Source: Chloroflexota bacterium (GTDB lineage Bacteria > Chloroflexota > Dehalococcoidia > JACQUA01). From it: a stretch of 64,000 bases of DNA. The translations under genes were made by a program, and so were the position numbers. Position 1 is the stretch's first letter. Each line of letters begins with the position of its first letter. Location of the stretch: contig JACQUA010000074.1 of assembly GCA_016210565.1 (NCBI GenBank), positions 1-64,000 on the forward strand. Reading direction: 5' to 3'. The notes under the pieces were generated by a model that was not told where the DNA came from, ran no database searches, and saw only the letters and a list, made by a program, of their open reading frames with translations. Shown one piece after another: positions 54,855-63,766 of this stretch.

Positions 54855-55301
54855 GGCAACTCTTCAGGCTTGGTCGGCCAAGGTAAATGTCATTCTGAGC
54901 GAAGACGAGTCCCGATAGCATCGGGACTCGTCAAAGTCGAAGAATCTTTACTGGGGTGGAGACGAAAGACCCTTCCCCTGCCCCTTCGCTTCGCTCAGGG
55001 CTTCGGCTCAGGGTGACATGTTCCGAGCGATCCCCAGGATAAGTGTCATTCAGTTTATACTATCGGCATGGAAAAAACCACCGGCAGCAACCTCCGGTAC
55101 CACAGGCCGCTGTGCCCGTGAGGGCCAGTATTCCCGCCAACGACGACTGAACTGGCAAGCACCGATTCCCTGTCCTCGCGCATGCGGGGAGTCGAACGAC
55201 GAATCAATCCCCGACGCCTGGCTGCCACGCACCATGAAGATTGAAGACGGCGGCTCACCCCGATGCATCGGGGTGGTACCGGGTGGTGCTTCCTCATTTC
55301 T
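54855..55301. repeat. Intergenic repeat block
   Basis: About 450 bases: GTCCCGATAGCATCGGGACTCG, GAAAGACCCTTCCCCTGCCCC, CTTCGCTTCGCTCAGGGCTTCGGCTCAGGGTGACA, GTACCACAGGCCGCTGTGCCCGTGAGG and CACCCCGATGCATCGGGGTGGTACCGGG palindromes. No gene is seen. Confidence 0.75.
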
Positions 55302-56576
55302 TCAGAAGGTCCTTCCCTGGAAACGGTAGAAATAGACGGCCACGCCCATGCCGGCAACGATCAGGAAGGTGCCGACACGGGCGAGCACCAGTCCGAGGTT
55401 TCCCTTCTGCCGCCGGGCGCCGCGGGTCAGCCAGTCCTGGCGGTTAAGGGTCAGGAGGGCATAAATGCGAACAATGGCCATGGCGAAGTTGATCCCAACA
55501 TATATGGGGATGATTCTGACATTGGCGGGACGCCTGGCCAGGTTGGGCATCAGCCTCAGCGTGCGGCTGACCAGCCACCAGGCGACGAGGACCGCGGCGG
55601 GCGCCCAGAGCTGGAGGACCAGGGAAACGGAAAAGTAGGCCAGGCTCAGGAGCAGGGTAAAATTGGAGATGGTCCTGTCTATGAGGATGAAGGCCAGGAA
55701 CGGGTGTCTCCATGCCCAGCCTTGCCACAGCGCCCTCAGGTCGGCCCGCCAGCTATTCCTGGACCAGCGCATGCGTTGCTTGACGAAGGTGGTCATGTCG
55801 GAGGCCCCTGTGGTATAAACCCTGGCGGTGTGCTGGTAGCGCGCTTTCCACCCCGCCGCTTCTACAAGATAGGTAAGCCGCTTATCATCCCCTCCGATGC
55901 ATTGCTTGCCCCAGAAGGTCTCGTTAACCACATCGTCAAGGACGGGTAGCGCGGCCTTGCGGCGGTACAGGGCCGTGCGTCCCGAAAGGCAGGTGAATAC
56001 ATCGCCGGCGACAGCCGAAGGCATCACGTCATCGAAGTAGCGGAGGTCGAGCTGGATATCGAAGATGGTCTGGGCCAGGGTTTTTGGGTCCAGCACGTTT
56101 TGCCGGGTAGTGACGCCGCCGACCCGCGGGTCGGCGAAAGGCGGCAGCGCCTCACTGAGGAGATTCCCGCTCCATATCACGTCGCTGTCGACCAGGGCCA
56201 CGATTTCTCCCGAAGAGGCCCTCGTGCCATCGGCGAGAGCCGACCTCTTCCCGGGTTTGTCAGTGACGATGAGCGTGGCGCCGGCGAACCCCCGGCTGAA
56301 GTCTTCGAATACCCTTATGCAGTCTTTGTCGGTGTGGTCGATGACAGCGATTATTTCCGCCGGGTGATTGGCCTTCCATGATTCCAACGCTTGAAGGAAT
56401 ACGCCGGGGTCCTCACGGAAGACGGGCGTGACCACAGAGACCGTTGTCCGGTAATCGCCGATGCCTGGACGGTAGAACAGGCCGATGGTCCTTTTGAGAA
56501 GCCAGGTACCCCATCTCCAGGCGCCGATAACACCGAGAGGAAGGTAGAACAGCAGAAGCGAGGTCAGGTCCTGCAC
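55302..56576 (-). CDS. Processive family-2 glycosyltransferase (hyaluronan/alginate synthase-like)
   Basis: 424 residues from GTG 56576. One N-terminal transmembrane helix, then a GT-A domain with VVTPVFREDPGVFLQALESW, acidic UDP/GDP-sugar site VALVDSDVIW, GGDDKRLTYL and KQRMRWSRNSWRA (QxxRW polymerase motif), and three to four C-terminal membrane helices. D, DxD, (E/G)DD and QxxRW are the set of processive beta-glycan synthases such as HasA, NodC and Alg8. This is the likely polymerase of the surrounding sugar genes. Confidence 0.88.
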   Translation of the reverse strand: MQDLTSLLLFYLPLGVIGAWRWGTWLLKRTIGLFYRPGIGDYRTTVSVVTPVFREDPGVFLQALESWKANHPAEIIAVIDHTDKDCIRVFEDFSRGFAGATLIVTDKPGKRSALADGTRASSGEIVALVDSDVIWSGNLLSEALPPFADPRVGGVTTRQNVLDPKTLAQTIFDIQLDLRYFDDVMPSAVAGDVFTCLSGRTALYRRKAALPVLDDVVNETFWGKQCIGGDDKRLTYLVEAAGWKARYQHTARVYTTGASDMTTFVKQRMRWSRNSWRADLRALWQGWAWRHPFLAFILIDRTISNFTLLLSLAYFSVSLVLQLWAPAAVLVAWWLVSRTLRLMPNLARRPANVRIIPIYVGINFAMAIVRIYALLTLNRQDWLTRGARRQKGNLGLVLARVGTFLIVAGMGVAVYFYRFQGRTF

Positions 56577-56749
56577 GGGTTAACCTGCCTCAATCCGCGT
56601 ATCTTCACCGCAGAGACGCAGAGGGCGCTGAGAAACCCGAAGAACCATCGTACCGTCCTTTGGCGCTCTCCCATTCCTTCTCTGCGTTCTCAGCGCCTCT
56701 GCGGTGAATGTCGCCCCGTCGTGATGCATCAATTAGTGATGCCTTTGTA

Positions 56750-57685
56750 TTACGCGGGGACTTTCTGCAGCCGCTGCTCGAAGATGCGGTTAACTTCAAT
56801 CGTGGCTTCGAGCATGCGGGCTTCCATACCTCCCTTTTTGGCCCAGGCCAGAAAGGCGACCGTGTCCTTGGGCAGGCACTTGCCGCCGAAGGGGCCGTAA
56901 TCTTTGGTCCCGTATTCGGGGTTCCAGATGGCCTCGGCGCTCTTCACCACAATCGGGAAAATGTTCTTGTCATCGACGCCGGTCTTTTCGCAGACCAGTC
57001 TCATTTCGTTGAAGAACGCTATCTTGTTGGCGTTGTACAGGTTGTGGATGAACTTCTGCATTTCGGCTTCTTTTACCGAAACCCGGTAGAGCGGGCAGTC
57101 GGCCCAACGGTAGATGTCTTGCACCGCATCGCCCGACCTCTGATCAAGTTGGCCAATGACCGTGACCCAGGGGTTAGCGATGTCCCGGACCGACACCCGC
57201 TCCCGGAGGTACTCAGGGTTGACGCAAACGCCAAAGTCGACTCCGGCCTTCTTCCCCGACCGCTCCTGGAGAATGGGAATGATCATCTGTTCGGTGGTGC
57301 CGGGCAACACCGCGCTCCTGATAACCACTATTTGGTAGCGGTCCGCCTTGGCCAGCCACTTTCCTACTGTCGCCGCAGCCAGCTTGATGAAGTTTATCCC
57401 CACTTCACACCATTCCAACGGGCTCATCGTCCGCTCGAGTTTTTCCGCCGTGGCCTCGTCTTTGCAGATGTCGATAGGGTACGTGGGCACGGAGACCATG
57501 TACATATCCGTCTCCGGCTTGTCCAGTTTTGGGATTTCGAAGGCCTGGTATCCCTTGGCCCGCAGCCTGCCGACCACTTCCGGACTGACATCCGAGAAGG
57601 TGATGTCCAGACCGTGGCTCGATAGTACCAGGCCCGTGGCCTCCCCGACCACCCCGGAACCTACTATCAGTATCTTTGTGCTCAC
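56750..57685 (-). CDS. UDP-glucose/GDP-mannose dehydrogenase-like protein lacking the C-terminal domain
   Basis: 311 residues. N-terminal NAD domain TKILIVGSGVVGEATGLVLSSHG, then IVVIRSAVLPGTTEQ, VCVNPEYLRE and the catalytic GPFGGKCLPKD with the nucleophilic Cys. Family members oxidise UDP-glucose or GDP-mannose to the uronic acid and have about 430 residues. Here the third domain, which completes the sugar-nucleotide site, is missing, and the protein stops soon after the dimerisation helix (MLEATIEVNRIFEQRLQ). The genomic context points to GDP-mannose. An in-between gene end at 56577-56750 consists of GCAGAGACGCAGAGG-type repeats. Confidence 0.85.
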   Translation of the reverse strand: MSTKILIVGSGVVGEATGLVLSSHGLDITFSDVSPEVVGRLRAKGYQAFEIPKLDKPETDMYMVSVPTYPIDICKDEATAEKLERTMSPLEWCEVGINFIKLAAATVGKWLAKADRYQIVVIRSAVLPGTTEQMIIPILQERSGKKAGVDFGVCVNPEYLRERVSVRDIANPWVTVIGQLDQRSGDAVQDIYRWADCPLYRVSVKEAEMQKFIHNLYNANKIAFFNEMRLVCEKTGVDDKNIFPIVVKSAEAIWNPEYGTKDYGPFGGKCLPKDTVAFLAWAKKGGMEARMLEATIEVNRIFEQRLQKVPA

Positions 57686-58382
57686 TGGTCTGCCTCCTTT
57701 GTGTAATTAACCATTTCTGCTGGACACAAAACTGTAGGGTGGGTTAAGCGTCCCGATGAGTCTTTCCGACAAATCGGGACACGAACCCACCATTCTTCCG
57801 GTTGGCTCTAACAGCTTTGTTCGAGTGCCATTGCTCTGATGGGTTCGCATCCCGATGCAATGGGGACTTCCCTTCCTCCCCGGCTGTGCTTAACCCACCC
57901 TACGCCGCTACGTACGTCCCACATGTATTGTGTCCGGCGCCAGCTTCGCCACCCCGACAAACCGGGACTTCTCGCATGACACACCATGCGACCTTATGTC
58001 AAAATACGTTCGCATTAAGTCTATGGTCTGAGGCTCTTGTTTGCGATACGTACATCTACCTATTTTACTTGTCGCGGCAGTCAATGTAAACTATAGTCAT
58101 ACTCGAACCGCAGCTCAGACACTGGCAACAGGTTTCGGCGGCCGTAGCGACAGGGCTGGCCCCTGTCGTGCCCGGTTGGCTGCTACGGTCCGACACCCGC
58201 GAGGGGTGTCGCTACGGGTTTCCCACTGTCTGAGTTGCAGATACTCGAAACCGGCAGTCCGTAGCGCCCCGCGATGCATCGGGGTTGCTGGTGGGTCGCC
58301 ATTGTTCGATCCCGGCGCGTCGGGACAAGGGGTGTCGCTGCGGGAGTTGTCGAAAACCAATAGTCTGTCAGTGAGGAGAGCC
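57686..58382. repeat. Long intergenic repeat block
   Basis: About 700 bases with no gene: GTAGGGTGGGTTAAGCGTCCCGATGAG... with inverted partner TTAACCCACCCTACGCCGC, CGACAAATCGGGAC, GTAGCGACAGGGCTGGCCCCTGTCGTG, GACACCCGCGAGGGGTGTCGCTACGGG and CGATGCATCGGGG elements. An ORF-track entry from 58041 merely extends the next gene backwards through this DNA. Confidence 0.75.
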
Positions 58383-59489
58383 ATGAAGGCGGTCATTCTC
58401 GTTGGAGGCAAGGGGACCAGGATGCGTCCCCTCACCTGCTCCATACCGAAGGTGGTGGTGCCTGTGCTCAATCGTCCGTTGCTGGAGCATACCCTGCGCA
58501 GCCTGGGACGGCAGGGGATAGGGGATATTGTCCTTGCGGTAGGCTACCTGCCCGAGGTGGTCCAGGAAAGAATTGGCGATGGGAGTCAGTTGGGTATCCG
58601 GATTACCTACGTGATCGAGCAGGAGCCGCTGGGGACGTCCGGGGCCGTCAAGAACGCGCAAAAGTACCTCGACGAGCCGTTCTTTGTCTTCAACGGAGAC
58701 ATGCTGACGGGAATTGACCTGACGGCCATGATGGAGGCTCACCGGAAAGTGAAGCCCAAAGTCACCATGGCCCTGATTCCGGTCGATAACCCAACAATCT
58801 ACGGCGTGGTGGAGACCAACAAGCCGGGGATGATAACGCGTTTTGTGGAAAAGCCGACCTGGGACCAGGTCACCACCAACATGATCAATGCCGGCATATA
58901 TATTGTGGAGCCGGAAGTCCTGCGCCTCATTCCGGCAGGTGTTTTCTCCATGTTCGAGCATAATGTCTTCCCGAAGTTGTTGGAAATGGGCGAACCGCTT
59001 CTGGCCTATCCGTCCGATGCCTACTGGATTGATGTAGGAGCACCTGACAAGTATCTCAAAGCTAACCTGGACCTGCTCAGGCAACGTCCGAGAGAGATAC
59101 AGAGAGAAGGTGTGAGTGAGATACATCCGGAGGCGCGGATCGAGCCTCCTGTTTTGATAGGCGACGGCTGTTTTATCAGCGCCCGGGCGCATATCGTCGG
59201 GCCGGTGGTGCTGGGGCAGGGTTGCCGGGTCCTCGAAGACGCCGGTCTGGAAGGCTCGGTGCTCTGGGACGGCGTTGATGTATGGAACAACACGGTCATG
59301 AAGGGCTGCGTGATCGCTTCACAGACTGTGGTGGAGGAAGACTGCCGCCTGGAAGAATGCGTCACCGGTCACCATGTGGTCATCGGCCGGGAAGTGGAGG
59401 AATTCGGCGCCAGGATTCCCCCGCACAGCTATGTCGCGCCCAGGGGCGCGAAGACTCCCCCGCCTCCCCCCTCTAGTTGCCCGACTTAG
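58383..59489 (+). CDS. NDP-sugar pyrophosphorylase (mannose-1-phosphate guanylyltransferase type)
   Basis: I start at ATG 58383 (GAGGAGAG upstream); 368 residues. MKAVILVGGKGTRMRPLTCSIPKVVVPV is the nucleotide-binding signature; VEKP at FVEKPTWDQ, FNGDMLTG and AYWIDVGAPDKYLKAN are further nucleotidyltransferase marks. The C-terminal 110 residues are left-handed beta-helix hexapeptide repeats. This two-domain form is typical of GDP-mannose pyrophosphorylases. It would supply GDP-mannose to the dehydrogenase and glycosyltransferase nearby, although it is on the other strand. Confidence 0.9.
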   Translation: MKAVILVGGKGTRMRPLTCSIPKVVVPVLNRPLLEHTLRSLGRQGIGDIVLAVGYLPEVVQERIGDGSQLGIRITYVIEQEPLGTSGAVKNAQKYLDEPFFVFNGDMLTGIDLTAMMEAHRKVKPKVTMALIPVDNPTIYGVVETNKPGMITRFVEKPTWDQVTTNMINAGIYIVEPEVLRLIPAGVFSMFEHNVFPKLLEMGEPLLAYPSDAYWIDVGAPDKYLKANLDLLRQRPREIQREGVSEIHPEARIEPPVLIGDGCFISARAHIVGPVVLGQGCRVLEDAGLEGSVLWDGVDVWNNTVMKGCVIASQTVVEEDCRLEECVTGHHVVIGREVEEFGARIPPHSYVAPRGAKTPPPPPSSCPT

Positions 59490-60056
59490 GCTTCCGCGTG
59501 CGCAGGCAGCCACGTAGGGTGGGTCAAGCACAGAGTGGGAGTGGGGAGGCCGGGTGGCTGTGCGGACCCACCACGAGCAGTAAGTTCCAAATTCCAAACA
59601 CCAAATTCCAAACACCAAATTCCAAACAATCAGTCATCCCGACGAGTCGGGACAATGAAGGATGAAAATGGACCGTCCGTAGGGGCGCGGTCTTCGCGCC
59701 CGCCCCGGCGAGGCGACCTCGCCGCTACGCCCGTCCACCGCGGACATTTTCGGACCATTTTCGGAGCAATCACCCATGCGCCGGAAGCGCACCATGAAGG
59801 ATGAAAATGGACCGTCATTGCGAGCGAAGCGAAGCAATCCCACGGCCTGTCAAGCCATCCAGGAGATTGCCGCGCTTCGCTCGCAATGACATTTTCTGAG
59901 CAATATCAAAATCGCAATGGTCAAATGCCAAAACGGGTTCCGTCGGTTTTCTCATTTGAAATATCGTCATTGGAATTTGGGATTTGGTGATTGGAACTTT
60001 GCGAGCCACATGGTGGGTTTGCGCAACCACCCCCATCGACACCACCCCATTTGCGC
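59490..60056. repeat. Long intergenic repeat block
   Basis: About 570 bases: AATTCCAAACACCAAATTCCAAACACC tandem units, ATCCCGACGAGTCGGGACAATGAAGG, CCGTAGGGGCGCGG, GGTCATTGCGAGCGAAGCGAAGCAATCCC...GATTGCCGCGCTTCGCTCGCAATGACA, ATTTGGGATTTGGTGATTGG, and CTTAACCCACCCTACGG. No gene is seen. Confidence 0.75.
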
Positions 60057-61616
60057 TTAACCCACCCTACGGCTACGGGTGCGAAGATAGACCGCCAGGG
60101 GGCTTAAGATCGCCACTGCCACGATGGCCGCAAGGAGAAGAAGCGAGGCGACAGGCAACGCCGGTTTCCCCCCGGGGGTGATATCCGCCACTCCCCGGTA
60201 GCTGACCTCCCCCAGCCGGTTGCCCGAAAACCTGTTGTCTTCCAGCAGGTTGGCGTCCGGCGGCGGATAGCTGTAAATCCCATACTGGCGGTTGTCAGAG
60301 ATATCGTTGGCCCGGAGCAGGTTACCGCGGGACGGGTTCTCGACCTCGCTTGAATCTATTCGTATGCCGAACTCATTGCCCTGGACAACGTTCCCTTCAA
60401 ATATGTTGTTCGAAACGCTGACGAGATAGACGCCGGCATCTCCGTTCGAGACAATCCGGTTGTGGCGGAAGGTGTTTTCGTCCGCGGCGTCGTACATGTA
60501 CACGCCGTAGCTTCTGCTCTTGGAAATGTCATTGTCTTCAAACAGGTTTCTGCTGGCGGGGGCGGCGCGGCCATACAGGCGTACCCCGGTCACGTTTCCC
60601 TGGACCAGGTTACGGGCGATGATATTATTGGATGACTCAAAGACCGGTATGCCGTCGTCGTTGCCCGTGACGATGTTGTCTTCGATCACGTTGTTGTCCG
60701 ACAGTTCATGCAGCATGATGCCGTGCCCCCTGTTGTCGACCGACCGGTTGCGACGGACGATGTTGTCCGTGCATCCTTCAGCGAAGATTATGCCGTGCGA
60801 GCCGTTATGGTGGGAGAAGTTGTCCTCCAGGATGGTCCGCCGGGTTACAGTGTGGGCGTCAAAACCGTAGCGGTAGTTCTCATAGAACTCGTTGTTCCTT
60901 ACCTCTAAGTCGCCGATTCCCCAGGTATACAACCCGAAGTAGTTATGGTGGAATTTGCTGCCGCGCACCGTCCCGGTCAGGCCCTGTCCCAACGTACCCG
61001 TGTCTCCCCTGCCGGGCTCTGAGATCACCTTCCAGGAGATACCGTAGGCCGTCTCCTCGAAGAAGCCCAGGTAAGCGATCTCGCTGTCGGTGACGTCCAT
61101 GCGGTTGTCGGTGTTTTCGGCTCGCCGGTTCTTGGCCGCGATGAAGGCGCGCCCGCTTCCGTCCAGGAAGTCCGTGTCGAAGCTGCCGACGCGCTGGTCC
61201 CAGGAGGTAATCCTGGTATTCCTGATGCTTATTTGTCCGTTGGAAGACTCTATGGTCGCGTAACCGGAGGGTTCGCTGCGCAGCTTGAGCCAGTTGACGT
61301 CCCCGCCCGCGGTTTCCCCGTGCAACTCCAGCCGCACCAGTTCGAAGGTCTTCAGGTTGGCTTTCAAAAGCCATTCGAAGGGTCCCAGGCGCTCCAGCAA
61401 GTTCTTGCCTTTCAGAGCGTCGGAGATTGCGGTCAGGTTTACCACCGCCCCTGGTCCTTTCACCTCGATGGTGTTGGTGGAGGGGTCATAGACGATGCGC
61501 GGCTGGGCTGGGCCGGGTCTCGAAGCAGCGACGGCGTTGGGGGAAATCCCACCTTGCCCCTGGGGAGCCAGGAGGAGCCCCGCAACAAAGAGCAGCAGAA
61601 CGCTTTGTCTTGCCAC
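60057..61616 (-). CDS. Secreted right-handed beta-helix protein (AlgG/NosD-like), possible C5-epimerase
   Basis: The track ORF starts at 61820 inside repeat DNA; I prefer GTG 61616 (VARQSVLLLFVAGLLLAPQG), which gives a clean signal peptide and about 519 residues. The main part is beta-helix coils with N..I..N......GI........N.I..N patterns. The segment YRYGFDAHTVTRRTILEDNFSHHNGSHGIIFAEGC resembles the active-site coil of alginate C5-epimerase AlgG, although the DPHD motif reads DAHT here. A C-terminal transmembrane helix (PVASLLLLAAIVAVAILSPLAVYL) with basic tail anchors it. Likely modifies the polysaccharide made by the neighbouring genes. Confidence 0.75.
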   Translation of the reverse strand: MARQSVLLLFVAGLLLAPQGQGGISPNAVAASRPGPAQPRIVYDPSTNTIEVKGPGAVVNLTAISDALKGKNLLERLGPFEWLLKANLKTFELVRLELHGETAGGDVNWLKLRSEPSGYATIESSNGQISIRNTRITSWDQRVGSFDTDFLDGSGRAFIAAKNRRAENTDNRMDVTDSEIAYLGFFEETAYGISWKVISEPGRGDTGTLGQGLTGTVRGSKFHHNYFGLYTWGIGDLEVRNNEFYENYRYGFDAHTVTRRTILEDNFSHHNGSHGIIFAEGCTDNIVRRNRSVDNRGHGIMLHELSDNNVIEDNIVTGNDDGIPVFESSNNIIARNLVQGNVTGVRLYGRAAPASRNLFEDNDISKSRSYGVYMYDAADENTFRHNRIVSNGDAGVYLVSVSNNIFEGNVVQGNEFGIRIDSSEVENPSRGNLLRANDISDNRQYGIYSYPPPDANLLEDNRFSGNRLGEVSYRGVADITPGGKPALPVASLLLLAAIVAVAILSPLAVYLRTRSRRVG

Positions 61617-61955
61617 TGCCTGGACGCTGAAGATTCGCCGGGCGTTTGCCGGACCCGCACGCGGTGGCACAGGCGTCCCCGCCTGTGAGGGTAGAATTTT
61701 GGGTGGCGCCCCGATGCATCGGGGTGGGCATTGGAATCCCGCCAATGTCTGACCGCCGGCGGGCGAACACATCCCGACAAAGTCGGGACCCCTATGGTGA
61801 ATTTGTCCGACCATTTTCATCCTTTATGGCGCCCCCTCCAAGGGGGCATGGCGGATTGCTGCGAAAATGTCACCCTGAGCCGAAGCCCTGAGCGAAGCGA
61901 AGGGGCAGGCGAAGGGTCTTTGTCTCGCACCCCACCCCGAAGAATGACCGTGCTG
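61617..61955. repeat. Intergenic repeat block
   Basis: About 340 bases: CACAGGCGTCCCCGCCTGTGAGG, CGCCCCGATGCATCGGGGTGGGC, GACAAAGTCGGGACCCC, and a CACCCTGAGCCGAAGCCCTGAGCGAAGCGAAGGGG element of the 27421 repeat family. No gene is seen; the 5' extension of the beta-helix ORF passes through it. Confidence 0.7.
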
Positions 61956-63383
61956 CTACAAACCGGCCATCTTCCTCCCCTGCTCCAGGAGGGATTCCAC
62001 CTGGCCGGGGGAGCCGGCCTCAGCATAGATGCGAAGCAACGGCTCCGTGCCGGAGAATCTGACCAGAAGCCAGGACCCGTCTTCCAAAACAAAGCGGAAA
62101 CCGTCCAGGGCATCCGTCTTGACCACCCTGACGCCTGCCAGGGCCTGCGGCTGGCTGTTGGTTACTTTGCGGACGATCTCCTGTCTCTTTTCTTCAGGGA
62201 AGTCCAGGTCGTGGCGGTTGAAGTGATGGGGGCCAGTCCTGCCATGGAGATAGCTCACTAACTGGGATGGGTTTTTGCCTGTCCGTACCATGAGGTCCAG
62301 GAAATAGAGACTGCTGAGCACTCCGTCACGTTCCGGGATATTTCCTCTGTAGCCGTAACCCCCGCTCTCCTCTCCTCCGAGGAGGGCGTTCTCCGCCATC
62401 ATTATCGGAGCGATGTACTTGAAGCCCACTTTTGTCTCCCGCACCGGCACGCCAAACATCTCGCCCAACCGGTCCACCATGCTTGTCTGGGTAAGCGTCT
62501 TGACCAGGACACCCCGTTCTTGCCTGACCTCCAGGAAATAGAGGCAGAGAAGGGCGAAGGACTGAAGCGTCGTCAGTGCGAGGCCGTGCTCGTCCATCCC
62601 GCCAAAGCGGTCCGCATCCCCATCGGTCGCCAGGCCCGCGTCCAACCGCTGTTCCTTCACCACGGCGGACAGAGCGCCCAGGTTGCCGGCGATGGGCTCC
62701 GGCTGTTTCATGCCGGGGAAGACCGGGTTACGGTGGTTGTTGATCTCGATCAGCTCCAGGCTTCCCCCATCCAGAAGGCTCCTGAGGTAACCGATGGCGC
62801 TGCCGTACATGGGGTCGATGGCCACCTTCAGCCTGGCCTTCTTGAGAGAGGGGATTTCGACCAGCCTTTTCAGGTGTTCGAGGTACAGCGGAGCGATGTC
62901 GATGCGTTCCACCAGGCCGCTTTTCAACCCCGCGGATAGGTGCGCTCTTTCAATGTGTCCGGCAGCGACCACGCGCGCGATGTTCTCCTCGATTCGCGTG
63001 GCTACCTCGGTGGGGGCGCTGGCCCCATCCCCCGTCTTGTACTTGAAGCCGTTCCAGGCGGGGGGATTGTGGCTCGCGGTGATCGCAATGGCGCCGGACG
63101 CTTTCTTAGCGACTGCCGCGTAGCTGATGACGGGCGTCGGCGCTGACCTGGAGAAAAGGTAGACCCTGATGCCATTGCCGCTCAGGACCTCTGCGGCAGC
63201 CGCGGCGAAGTCTTCGGACGCGAAACGGTTGTCATAGCCGATTACGGTCCCCCCGGCGGCGGCGCCGGTCTCTTTCAGGTAGCCGGCGACTCCCTGGGCG
63301 CAGATTCGCACGTTATCGAAGGTGAAGTCTTCGGCTATTATTCCGCGCCAGCCATCGGTTCCGAACTTGATGGTTCTGTCCAT
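61956..63383 (-). CDS. Phosphomannomutase/phosphoglucomutase
   Basis: 475 residues. Alpha-D-phosphohexomutase: KFGTDGWRGIIAEDFT at the start, catalytic Ser in ITASHNPPAWNGFK, metal loop ATDGDADRFG, sugar-recognition GGEESGGYGYRG, and phosphate-binding VRFSGTEPLLRIY near the end. It converts mannose-6-P to mannose-1-P (or the glucose equivalents), the step between the PGI/PMI and the pyrophosphorylase of this cluster. Same strand as the beta-helix gene. Confidence 0.93.
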   Translation of the reverse strand: MDRTIKFGTDGWRGIIAEDFTFDNVRICAQGVAGYLKETGAAAGGTVIGYDNRFASEDFAAAAAEVLSGNGIRVYLFSRSAPTPVISYAAVAKKASGAIAITASHNPPAWNGFKYKTGDGASAPTEVATRIEENIARVVAAGHIERAHLSAGLKSGLVERIDIAPLYLEHLKRLVEIPSLKKARLKVAIDPMYGSAIGYLRSLLDGGSLELIEINNHRNPVFPGMKQPEPIAGNLGALSAVVKEQRLDAGLATDGDADRFGGMDEHGLALTTLQSFALLCLYFLEVRQERGVLVKTLTQTSMVDRLGEMFGVPVRETKVGFKYIAPIMMAENALLGGEESGGYGYRGNIPERDGVLSSLYFLDLMVRTGKNPSQLVSYLHGRTGPHHFNRHDLDFPEEKRQEIVRKVTNSQPQALAGVRVVKTDALDGFRFVLEDGSWLLVRFSGTEPLLRIYAEAGSPGQVESLLEQGRKMAGL

Positions 63384-63656
63384 TATCCTGTCTCCTCTCG
63401 CCTACCGCCCCAGTGTTTAGTACTGGTACTATTGTGTCGCAATCCGGGGGGTAGCCGCAATGCGTATTGCTACTTAATTGGCGCCGGTGCCGCAGGCCAC
63501 CGTGCCTGCGAGGACAAGCAGTACCGCAGGCCACCGTGCCTGCGAGCCAAGATGTATCAGCATAGCCGAAATCCGGCTCTCGCAGGCACGGTGGCCTGTG
63601 GTACCGGTCGAGGGAGATCCGCCGCTCACAGGCGCGGTGGCCTGTGGTACTGGCGT
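63384..63656. repeat. Cluster of four REP-like palindromes
   Basis: Four copies of CGCAGGCCACCGTGCCTGCGAG or its inverse within 175 bases (about 63488, 63521, 63578 and 63625), alternating in orientation. No gene is seen in these 270 bases. Confidence 0.85.
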
Positions 63657-63684
63657 TTGACAGCAGCGGGGCGGGTGGTATAAT
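63657..63684 (+). promoter_or_regulatory. Near-consensus promoter
   Basis: TTGACA (63657-63662), 16-base spacer, TATAAT (63679-63684). It lies about 80 bases before the GTG at 63767 and points to the partial gene at the window end. Confidence 0.7.
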
Positions 63685-63766
63685 GGAAAGCAGTACAACA
63701 CGACTCTATCGAATCCATATGGCTACCCGACATCTGACATCTGGTGATAGAGGAAGGAGATGTGAA

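Noticed and set aside
58041-58382. N-terminal extension of the NDP-sugar pyrophosphorylase
   Set aside because: This part is repeat DNA; MKAVILVGGKGTRMRPL at 58383 is the standard N-terminus and has its own ribosome-binding site.
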